Under the pieces are notes generated by a model, which made no database searches, was not told where the DNA came from, and worked only from the letters and a program-made list of their open reading frames with translations. From Nitrospirota bacterium (GTDB taxonomy: Bacteria > Nitrospirota > Thermodesulfovibrionia > Thermodesulfovibrionales > SM23-35), in assembly GCA_018262395.1 (NCBI GenBank), contig JAGSYM010000054.1:1-6929 (forward strand): DNA of 6,929 nucleotides. The letters run 5' to 3'. How positions within the stretch are numbered: position 1 is the first letter of the stretch; each line of letters starts with the position of its first letter. This document shows, piece after piece, positions 1 to 5,702 of the stretch. The position numbers and the translations under genes were made by a program.

Positions 1-1695
1 GCTTCTCTCGTGTTCAGCATTGGGACCGCCCACCGCCGGATTTTGCCCCATGCAGATCAATCCTTTGATGATGCCCTCATCCATCGCCTTGAAGAGCGCC
101 ATATGAGAATAGTCGCCGGAGGTTTTTGGCAGATTGTTGAACAGGAAGTCATTCTCCGCAGTGGCAGATTCACCGTAGTAGTCCTTCAAAAGGCTTACCA
201 CAAATTTTTTGGTGTTCTTCCAGTAGTTGACACTCTTATCCCCGTTGATGTTGGCAGGGGTGACCCGTGTCAGATAGTCAGCCAACGTTTGATCGCTTGC
301 TGCCGGCGCCTTCAGGTATCCGGGCAGGAGGTGAGAGAGGAGGCCGTGATCGGTTGATCCCTGTACATTGGATTCGCCTCGTAAGGCATTCACCCCGCCG
401 CCGGCACGACCCATATTACCAAGCAGGAGCTGCAGGATGGAAAAGGCGCGGATGTTCTGTACCCCGGTGGTGTGCTGGGTCCACCCCATGGCGTACATTA
501 TGGTACCCACCTTATCATCCTGATAGGTTCCTTTCACATAGGCTTCAGCAATCTCAAGAAACCTCGATTCGGACACGCCGGTAATCTGAGACACCACTTC
601 CGGGGTATACCGTGACACGTGGTTTCTCAGCAGTTGAAAGGCGCAGTCCGGATCATCAAGATCATCGGCAAACACATTGTTGTCCCCGTCCTTCTGATAC
701 TGCCAGGTTGACTTATCCGCATACGATTTGGAGGCAGCATCATAGCCGGTGAAAAGGCCGTCGGTAAAATCAAAGCCCTCATTTATTTTGCAGAGGGCAT
801 TGGTGTAATTTCTCACGTAGGCTTCATGGTAATACCCGTTCTCAATGGCATAGCGTATCAGCCCGTTAATGAAGGCGATGTCCGTCCCGGGGCGTATCTG
901 GGCAAAGAGGTCTGCCTTGGCGGACGTCCTGGTGAAACGGGGGTCAACGTTGATGAGTATGGCGCCATTGTCCATGGCCTGGGTTACGTATTTAAAGGAC
1001 ATGGGGTGGTTCTCGGCAGCATTGCTCCCCATGATCATAATGCAGTCACTGTTCTTGAGATCTATCCAGTGATTGGTCATTGCTCCCCTACCGAACGACT
1101 CTCCCAGAGCCGTCACTGTAGCGGAGTGTCATATCCGCGCCTGATGCTCCAGGTACACGATCCCCAGCGACCTCATGAGCTTGGTGTAGAGATAGCATTC
1201 CTCGTTGTCGAGGGCGGCGCCTCCCAGGGCGGCAATTGCCTCGGTGCGGTTTACTGTTTTCCCTGAGGAATCAACTGCGGTGAAACTCCGGTCACGGGTG
1301 GTCTTAATCTTGCGGGCCATCCTGCCCAGGGCAAAAGACCACGGAACAGGAATCCAGTCACCTCTCCAGTAAGGCGGACGCCACAACACCTTGTCGAGCC
1401 GGCGATCATTATTGGCAATCTGATACAGTGCGCTGCCCTTGGCGCACAGTGCCCCTTCGTTGATGGGATGGTCCGGGTCTCCCTCGGCGTTGATAACTTT
1501 ACCTGCAGAGGCAGTGACAATAATACCGCAACCACAGGCACAGTATGGGCAGATGGTTGTGCTGTCGGTGCCATCCTTCAGCTTGACTTGCCGTGCATAA
1601 ATACTTGCCTTTGCATCCCGGATAAAAGACGGACAAAGCATCACCCCCACGGTAATACCCGATACCTTCATGAAATCTCTTCTGGTTAGAGCCAT
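1..1695 (-). CDS. fdnG: Selenocysteine formate dehydrogenase, large catalytic subunit, Tat-exported, FdnG type (5' part; cut by window edge)
   Basis: This is the catalytic subunit that oxidises formate to CO2 at a bis-pyranopterin Mo or W centre, normally outside the cytoplasmic membrane. The start at 1695 follows a strong AAGGAGGT site with 7-base spacing and puts a twin-arginine motif (TRRDFMK, residues 4-10) at the N terminus, with a likely cleavage site after AKA (residue 30). Cys49, Cys52, Cys56 and Cys84 form the 4Fe-4S site (CPYCACGC, then GALCAKG). Codon 189 is UGA in the context EHQARI-U-HSATV, matching the FdnG selenocysteine followed by His. Further FdnG hallmarks are GRGAMTNHW, MGWTQHT, LLGNMGRAGGG and NALRGESNVQG. 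The 565 codons present are a little over half of the roughly 1015 expected. An upstream in-frame ATG at 1740 lacks a ribosome site and would bury the Tat signal. Assignment to this family is firm; the exact paralogue (fdnG, fdoG or fdhA) is not. Confidence 0.96.
1095..1113 (-). promoter_or_regulatory. Bacterial SECIS-like hairpin for selenocysteine insertion
   Basis: On the minus strand ACGGCTC pairs with GAGTCGT (7 bp including one G-U) around the 5-base loop TGGGA. The loop starts 22 bases after the UGA. The short stem, the small apical loop with G in its first two positions and the distance all fit known bacterial SECIS elements bound by SelB. The hairpin lies inside coding sequence, as usual in bacteria. 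Confidence 0.75.
1129..1131 (-). other. In-frame UGA read as selenocysteine (Sec189 of the formate dehydrogenase)
   Basis: The UGA sits between EHQARI and HSATV. Coding similarity to FdnG continues without a break on both sides in the same frame. In this family the position holds the selenocysteine that ligates Mo or W, next to a conserved His. Ordinary gene callers would split the gene here into a 203-codon false ORF and a second piece starting at an internal ATG (MTNHW). Confidence 0.95.
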
Positions 1696-1702
1696 GCAGA
1701 CA

Positions 1703-1710
1703 ACCTCCTT
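1703..1710 (-). promoter_or_regulatory. Strong ribosome binding site that fixes the formate dehydrogenase start
   Basis: AAGGAGGT on the minus strand ends 7 bases before the ATG at 1695. The in-frame ATG at 1740 has no comparable site, so 1695 is chosen. The site lies well downstream of the terminator-like hairpin at 1749-1776, which argues that any leader control acts on transcription rather than on translation initiation. Confidence 0.85.
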
Positions 1711-1740
1711 TCTTGTGTTATATGTGGAACTTTTTTCCAA

Positions 1741-1776
1741 TAAAACAAGAGATTAAAGACGGATATCTTTAATCTC
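1741..1776 (-). terminator. Terminator-like hairpin in the formate dehydrogenase leader, mutually exclusive with the leader RNA closing stem
   Basis: A perfect 11-bp inverted repeat (1749-1759 with 1766-1776, loop 1760-1765) is followed on the minus strand by TTGTTTTATT. The stem is AT-rich, so termination may be moderate. Its 5' arm shares bases 1771-1776 with the 3' strand of the leader closing stem. Forming the leader RNA should therefore open this hairpin, giving an on-switch. It could instead be a plain weak terminator after fdhE. Confidence 0.6.
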
Positions 1777-1861
1777 CTTTGCGAACACGGCAGGTGCACT
1801 GATTGCTCAAAACACCCTTTCGGCTAGCCATCCCGGAGGGAATCCGCTAGCTTCGGAGATC
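1771..1861 (-). ncRNA. Structured leader RNA, candidate molybdenum/tungsten cofactor (Moco/Tuco-like) riboswitch
   Basis: Read on the minus strand, a closing stem joins 1855-1861 to 1771-1777 (ATCTCC with GGAGAT plus a G-U), and is extended by GAA/TTC (1852-1854 with 1783-1785) across a bulge. Inside it are two hairpins. One (1823-1851) has GCTAGC on both sides and a TCCC/GGGA tip. The other (1792-1817) has GGGTG pairing with CACCT, then TTGA-GCAA-TCAG, capped by a GNRA tetraloop. The blocks CCGAAAGGG and ACCTGCC resemble, from memory, conserved parts of the Moco RNA motif, and the downstream gene is a Mo/W-pterin enzyme. The three-helix fold is seen directly; the ligand is inferred. Other riboswitch classes that I compared from memory did not fit. 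Confidence 0.5.
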
Positions 1862-1901
1862 TTTCTTCAGGGATGTTATCCACCCCCGATCCTGCAATTG
1901 G

Positions 1902-2846
1902 CTAATGGAGTGTTTCAGCTTCCTCAGATGTTTTTAACTCATCAGCAGATGGAGGGAAAAACCATGATCTTGCATAACCCTCATGCTCTGCCACTATGTC
2001 AAGATAAATGGTAGCAAGGTCCTCGACTGCGGGAATGAGCTCACCGTCTTCATGCCCCCTCTTTCTCTCATCGAGTGTTTTAATGTATCTTCCACACTGT
2101 TCGCAAAAATCAACGCGATACGGCCCTTGCTCTTCCTCTTTAAAGGTGAGCTTTTTCTGGTCCTCGCTGCAGCAGAATGGACACTTCACCCTCATGTACC
2201 GCCACTCACTTCCGCAGAGCTGGCAGTACAGTATTTTCTTCCCCACTTCCTTTTCTAACTTCGCCATCTGTGCCCCACTTCCGCAGACCGGGCAGTAGTG
2301 TTTCAGCCAGAGCTTGTCCGAGATGGCACTCTTCAACACTGCCGCAGCCACCTCAAAAAAAGGCTTTGCTATATGAAGGGCAATAAACAGCAATACATCA
2401 TCTCTTACCTGCACTTCCTCAGAAAGGGTCTGGAAATAGGTACTGTCATGATAGAAAAGCTTCTGAATCAGGGTATCCACAGCAAGGGTTCCGTTGCCTT
2501 CCGCATCGACGAGCCTTTGTATCTGCTCCCTATCGCAGCCATCCTGACGCTTCATGATGTGACATATTTCAATAAAGAGTTCTTTGAGGCAGGATTCCTG
2601 AATGGGTAGGCAGTCCCAGGAAATCAGCGGCTCACCCTTTTGCATTTTTATCTTGGCTGCAGCTTCAGTTAAAGAAAGGTTGATCACCATAGTCGCTAAA
2701 CGGTTTTTAATGCGGTGCTGAACCTTTATGATATCCCGGAAGAAATCGACAGTAGATCCTGATACATATGCTTTGCCTTCAAGACGTTTCAATCCGTCTT
2801 CGATTTTACTGTAGGGTACATATTTCATGTCTATCAGAAGCCTCAT
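1902..2846 (-). CDS. fdhE: Formate dehydrogenase accessory protein FdhE
   Basis: FdhE is a cytoplasmic factor needed for maturation of respiratory formate dehydrogenases; the E. coli protein binds the catalytic subunit and is an iron-binding rubredoxin-like protein. This copy has 314 residues against about 309 in E. coli. Its C-terminal half carries four CxxC pairs in the family order: Cys185/188 (CPVCGS), Cys208/211 (CQLCGS), Cys222/225 (CPFCCS, with an extra Cys226) and Cys248/251 (CEQCGR). The tail contains VEDLATIYLD and EHEGYARS, close to the E. coli ending. It lies 206 bases upstream of its presumed client on the same strand. The start is uncertain: ATG 2846 has no ribosome site, and the in-frame ATG at 2828 (MKYVPYS) is an alternative with a distant GAGG. 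Confidence 0.93.
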   Translation of the reverse strand: MRLLIDMKYVPYSKIEDGLKRLEGKAYVSGSTVDFFRDIIKVQHRIKNRLATMVINLSLTEAAAKIKMQKGEPLISWDCLPIQESCLKELFIEICHIMKRQDGCDREQIQRLVDAEGNGTLAVDTLIQKLFYHDSTYFQTLSEEVQVRDDVLLFIALHIAKPFFEVAAAVLKSAISDKLWLKHYCPVCGSGAQMAKLEKEVGKKILYCQLCGSEWRYMRVKCPFCCSEDQKKLTFKEEEQGPYRVDFCEQCGRYIKTLDERKRGHEDGELIPAVEDLATIYLDIVAEHEGYARSWFFPPSADELKTSEEAETLH

Positions 2847-2864
2847 GTGAGGTGAAGGTAATTG

Positions 2865-2893
2865 ATAAAATTTTCCCTCTGAAAGAATGTCTA
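2865..2893 (-). promoter_or_regulatory. Possible sigma70-type promoter directly upstream of fdhE
   Basis: On the minus strand TAGACA (2888-2893) and TTTTAT (2865-2870) are 17 bases apart. They match five and four of six consensus bases. The -35 box starts at the end of the terminator T-run, so this promoter would let fdhE be transcribed independently of read-through. The start site near 2858 would leave almost no leader for ATG 2846, which mildly favours the start at 2828. Confidence 0.35.
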
Positions 2894-2920
2894 AAAAAAA
2901 GCAGGGTGACGTATCCCTGC
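2893..2920 (-). terminator. Intrinsic terminator just 5' of fdhE
   Basis: On the minus strand GCAGGG (2915-2920) and CCCTGC (2901-2906) form a 6-bp GC-rich stem with an 8-base loop, followed directly by eight T (2900-2893). This is a textbook rho-independent terminator for leftward transcription. It lies about 284 bases past the response regulator stop and about 45 bases before fdhE. It may end the sensory operon, or it may act as an attenuator in an fdhE leader that starts near 3090. Confidence 0.85.
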
Positions 2921-2948
2921 CTTGCTTGAGTGTTTACTATGATTGTTA

Positions 2949-3068
2949 ATAGGTATTACACTGTATTTATTGCTTTTAAATAGGCACATTATTGACCACC
3001 AGTATACCTACGCGCCGATTACCATCTTTCTCCCATAATCTTATTTTGATATAAAAGGTTTTACCTAT
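2949..3068. promoter_or_regulatory. Further TACCTAT heptamers between the inverted repeat and fdhE
   Basis: Exact heptamers occur at 3062-3068 (plus-strand TACCTAT) and 2949-2955 (inverted, ATAGGTA). Near matches lie at 3005-3011 (TACCTAC) and 2980-2986 (ATAGGCA). Together with the pair at 3135-3160 this gives four exact copies in about 210 bases, many more than expected by chance. They are plausible binding sites for the adjacent NarL-type regulator. Confidence 0.45.
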
Positions 3069-3107
3069 CTCAAGGTTTATCTTTATATTTGATAGTGATT
3101 TTATCAC
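2976..3107 (-). CDS. Short open frame of 43 codons, possible small protein or gene remnant
   Basis: On the minus strand a GTG at 3107 opens 43 codons ending in TAA at 2976-2978. The middle of the peptide (KTFYIKIRLWEKDGN, then RRVGILVVNN) has a balanced, protein-like composition. No ribosome site precedes the GTG, and the frame opens after a TGA only four codons further up. The candidate promoter at 3098-3127 overlaps its start. It may be a decayed C-terminal fragment or may be meaningless; I do not recognise a family. Confidence 0.2.
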   Translation of the reverse strand: MIKSLSNIKINLEIGKTFYIKIRLWEKDGNRRVGILVVNNVPI

Positions 3108-3127
3108 CGTTACGAATCAACGGTCAA
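3098..3127 (-). promoter_or_regulatory. Candidate sigma70 promoter reading toward fdhE, with an extended -10
   Basis: On the minus strand TTGACC (3122-3127) is followed after 18 bases by TAAAAT (3098-3103), preceded by TGA as in extended -10 promoters. Five of six bases match in each box. Transcription would start near 3091 and give a leader of about 170 bases before the terminator at 2893-2920. The inverted heptamer pair at 3138-3157 would then be centred near -57, a usual place for an activator of this class. Confidence 0.45.
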
Positions 3128-3134
3128 TGGGCAT

Positions 3135-3160
3135 AACTACCTATTTATGCATAGGTAGTT
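3135..3160. repeat. Perfect 10-bp inverted repeat containing two inverted TACCTAT heptamers (candidate operator)
   Basis: AACTACCTAT (3135-3144) and ATAGGTAGTT (3151-3160) are exact reverse complements separated by 6 bases. Each arm contains one heptamer matching the NarL consensus TACYYMT (3138-3144 and, inverted, 3151-3157). There is no T-run on either side, so it is not an intrinsic terminator. The usual NarL pair is 7-2-7, whereas here the spacing is 6, so the match is in half-site rather than spacing. Confidence 0.6.
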
Positions 3161-3203
3161 CCACTGATAAAATGTATGGGTGTGAATTTATAGAGAGATG
3201 ACT

Positions 3204-3863
3204 TTAGGCGGTTTCCGAGGTGTAACCCATGCGGACGGCATATTTTATGAGGTTAGCCGTATTTTTAATATTCAGCTTTTTCATAATATTTGCACGGTGA
3301 TGTTCTACTGTGCGGATGCTGATATACAGGAGATCGGCAATCCCTCTGTTTGAAATGCCTTCCGCAACAAGCTTTAAAATTTCTCTTTCACGTATGGTCA
3401 GGGGATCGGATGGCCATGTTGATTTCTCCTTATGGGATGCCTGGATTAATTCATGTGCGATATCTCCGGACAAGAGAGGCGATATATATCGCCCGCCGTT
3501 TCTAAGGGTTGCTATAGCTGAAAAAAGCTCTGTATCAGCATCTTCTTTTAGCAGATATCCTTCAGCACCGGAGGAGATGGCATCAGCCAGGTATGCATTA
3601 TCCTTATGCATGGTCAGGATCAGTACCTTCACTGCCGGGGAGATTATTTTGATTTCCCGGGTAGCTTCAAGCCCGCGGAGATTCGGCATGGATATATCTA
3701 ATATCACCATGTCAGGAGATATCTTTTTTAAAAGTTCGATCAACTCAAGACCATCGCCCGTTTCTGCAACGACCTCCAGTTCTTTTGCACTATTCAGAAT
3801 CTTCTTTACGCCCTGTCGAAACAGGGCGTGATCATCGGCAAGTACAATGCGATACGAGCACAT
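3204..3863 (-). CDS. NarL/LuxR-family two-component response regulator
   Basis: This is a cytoplasmic DNA-binding regulator of 219 residues, the normal size for the NarL/FixJ class. The receiver domain (about residues 1-120) has the acidic pair Asp10/Asp11, phospho-acceptor Asp56 (VILDISMP), Thr84 and Lys106 (GYLLKED). A LuxR-type helix-turn-helix follows (about residues 152-216), with LTIREREILKLVAEG and the recognition-helix region IRTVEHHRANIMKKL. The gene starts 6 bases after the kinase stop, and its GGAGGA ribosome site overlaps the kinase's last codons, so the two are translated together. Its targets are not shown directly. The TACCTAT cluster between this gene and fdhE is the best local candidate. 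Confidence 0.95.
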   Translation of the reverse strand: MCSYRIVLADDHALFRQGVKKILNSAKELEVVAETGDGLELIELLKKISPDMVILDISMPNLRGLEATREIKIISPAVKVLILTMHKDNAYLADAISSGAEGYLLKEDADTELFSAIATLRNGGRYISPLLSGDIAHELIQASHKEKSTWPSDPLTIREREILKLVAEGISNRGIADLLYISIRTVEHHRANIMKKLNIKNTANLIKYAVRMGYTSETA

Positions 3864-3869
3864 TGCTTT

Positions 3870-5672
3870 TCATCCTCCAATACCCGGCGGAATGGCAAAG
3901 GTGATTTTTGTACCAGCAGCCTCCCGACTCCCTATATCAAGGGTTCCTCCTAACATTCGAACCTGCTCGAACATGGCGGCCAAACCGATACCTTTTGCGG
4001 TGGCACTCTTACCAAGGTATTCTTTAACATCAAAGCCCCTCCCATCATCCTCTATACAAAAATAAACATGGCCATCCCGTTCTCTGATAGTAATAGTCAC
4101 ATGTTTTGCCTGAGCGTGCTTCGCAATATTTGTGAGACATTCTTGAACAATCCTGTAGACCGTAATTTGACTTTCCTGTGAAAACACCGTATCCAAATTC
4201 ATTATATCAAGTGAGTTTTCAACATTGAAGTGCTTGGTGAAGGAGACAACCAGCCATCGAATAGCAGCCGACAGACCCAGGTCCACTAAGATTGAAGGGC
4301 TCAGGTCCCGGGAAATTCTGCGGACATTTTCGCTTATTTCATTAATGTAGCCGGTCATCTCATCGCATATTTCTTGTATCTCTGTCTGGTCTTCCCGCAA
4401 TCCCCGTTGAATAGATCTCAGCCAGAGTTTTAAGACTATGAGTGACTGTCCCAATTCATCATGCAGTTCTACAGCAAGGCGTTTTCGCTCTTCTTCTTGA
4501 GTTATCAGTAACTGGGAGGACAGGAAACGAAGCTGCTTTTCGGAACGTCGCAGAACTTCCTCTGCCTGCTTTCTTTCCGTAACATCTCTGGCAATAATGA
4601 CCGATGCTGTTATCTCACCCCCCTTATTTTTCAGGGCCGCTGCCGAAAAGCGCACAGGAATGTGTTTCCCGTTTTTATCCAAGAAATCTGTCTCCTGATT
4701 CGCGACAGGCATTACGCCACGTTCAGCTCCGCCCGTAAAAACACTTATGTCCGGTGCGACCAGATTTATGCTCCTGCCTATAAGTTCATCCTCCTTGTAG
4801 CCCAAGATATCACATGTTGCCTGGTTAATGGTTCTCATCTGAGCATCAAGGTCCACCACAATAAGGGCATCCTTCATGCTTTCGATGACACTATCCACAT
4901 AATTCTTCGAAACCGTTGTATTCCGCAAATCAATAATCATTCGATTAAACGCATCTGCCAAGGTTCCAATCTCATCATTCCTTTTGACAGGAAGAGTAAG
5001 GGGGGCATCAAAATGGCCGCCGGGCACATGCTCAATTGCATTGGTAATCAGCTTAATCGGCGAAGCAATAAAGGCAGATAAAAGATAGGCAATCCCCCCT
5101 CCTATCACTATGGTTACCAGGACTATAAGAAAAATTTGTTTTTGAGCTTTGGCAATCTCCTTCTCAACTACGGTGTACGCATATCCTATCGAAACCGCTC
5201 CCAAGTGTATGTCCGCAACTTTTATGGGGGCGGTTATATCATAATACCATTCTTGTCTCTGCGAAAGGTACAAAGGCATGTAATCTGACTTCCGTGAGTT
5301 CGAAGCACTATAATTAGCCTTATTCTTGTATGTTTTACCAACTTCATATAAATCGCTGTGCATCAACACCGTGCCATGAGTATCTACTATCATGACATAG
5401 AGAACGTATTCATGTTCAATTGAGTGGTTAACAAACCGCCGGAGGGTGGGCAAATCTTGCCTTAATAGGGGGGTGACTGCCAGTGCAGCCAGCGCATTCG
5501 CCAGGGCATATCCTCTTTCGTACAGTTCTCTTTCCAGAGTCTGCTTTTCTCGCATCGTGGTGATGACACCCATCACCAGCACAATGATCACTACTAAGGA
5601 TTCAATCAAGAGGGTTAACTTAACCCTTAAACTACAATTCATCCACAGGGCAAAGAGATTCATTCTAAACAT
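3870..5672 (-). CDS. Membrane sensor histidine kinase (periplasmic sensor, HAMP, PAS, HisKA_3, HATPase_c)
   Basis: This 600-residue inner-membrane kinase is the partner of the downstream regulator. TM1 covers about residues 19-39, and a periplasmic domain of about 140 residues (40-178) looks Cache-like. TM2 is about 179-203, HAMP about 200-255 (RNDEIGTLADAFNRM near 231-245), PAS about 256-366 (ILGYKEDELIGR; ending ARDVTERK) and a short coiled linker precedes the catalytic core. The dimerisation domain has phospho-acceptor His404 in ELHDELGQS, the form typical of NarX/DegS-type kinases that pair with NarL-type regulators. The ATPase domain shows Asn515 (N box), EDDGRGF (541-547) and GIGLAAM (561-567). 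All catalytic motifs are intact. No strong ribosome site precedes ATG 5672; ATG 5663 is an alternative. The gene follows the binding-protein gene by 30 bases. Confidence 0.94.
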   Translation of the reverse strand: MFRMNLFALWMNCSLRVKLTLLIESLVVIIVLVMGVITTMREKQTLERELYERGYALANALAALAVTPLLRQDLPTLRRFVNHSIEHEYVLYVMIVDTHGTVLMHSDLYEVGKTYKNKANYSASNSRKSDYMPLYLSQRQEWYYDITAPIKVADIHLGAVSIGYAYTVVEKEIAKAQKQIFLIVLVTIVIGGGIAYLLSAFIASPIKLITNAIEHVPGGHFDAPLTLPVKRNDEIGTLADAFNRMIIDLRNTTVSKNYVDSVIESMKDALIVVDLDAQMRTINQATCDILGYKEDELIGRSINLVAPDISVFTGGAERGVMPVANQETDFLDKNGKHIPVRFSAAALKNKGGEITASVIIARDVTERKQAEEVLRRSEKQLRFLSSQLLITQEEERKRLAVELHDELGQSLIVLKLWLRSIQRGLREDQTEIQEICDEMTGYINEISENVRRISRDLSPSILVDLGLSAAIRWLVVSFTKHFNVENSLDIMNLDTVFSQESQITVYRIVQECLTNIAKHAQAKHVTITIRERDGHVYFCIEDDGRGFDVKEYLGKSATAKGIGLAAMFEQVRMLGGTLDIGSREAAGTKITFAIPPGIGG

Positions 5673-5702
5673 TTCTGCGTTTCACCAGCTTGTTCCGTGC
5701 GC

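Larger units (their letters stand above)
2847..3203. other. AT-rich regulatory gap between the response regulator gene and fdhE
   Basis: No secure gene lies here. The gap holds the terminator at 2893-2920, one promoter candidate on each side of that terminator, a 10-bp inverted repeat at 3135-3160 and a cluster of TACCTAT heptamers. There is also a short minus-strand open frame at 2976-3107 that reads like protein but lacks a convincing start. The density of sites suggests that control of fdhE and the formate dehydrogenase is concentrated here. Confidence 0.6.

Noticed and set aside
1129..1131. A nonsense mutation making the formate dehydrogenase a pseudogene
   Set aside because: The UGA is exactly at the family's selenocysteine position, is followed by the conserved His and by a SECIS-like hairpin, and the frame stays intact to the window edge.
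10..1266. Plus-strand open frames of up to 146 codons at the left end
   Set aside because: They lie antisense to the formate dehydrogenase gene, whose family motifs are unmistakable; they contain no recognisable domains.
1251..1740. Alternative minus-strand reading frames and the ATG at 1740 as the formate dehydrogenase start
   Set aside because: The frame with the twin-arginine motif and the 4Fe-4S cysteines starts best at 1695 behind a strong ribosome site; the other frame is a shadow of it.
2980..3000. A sigma54 promoter (GG and GC ten bases apart on the minus strand)
   Set aside because: Only the invariant dinucleotides match; the rest of the -24/-12 consensus is poor, and the adjacent regulator is not of the sigma54-activator type.
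3135..3160. Intrinsic terminator for the kinase/regulator operon
   Set aside because: The 10-bp stem is perfect, but neither strand has a T-run after it; its TACCTAT content suits an operator better.
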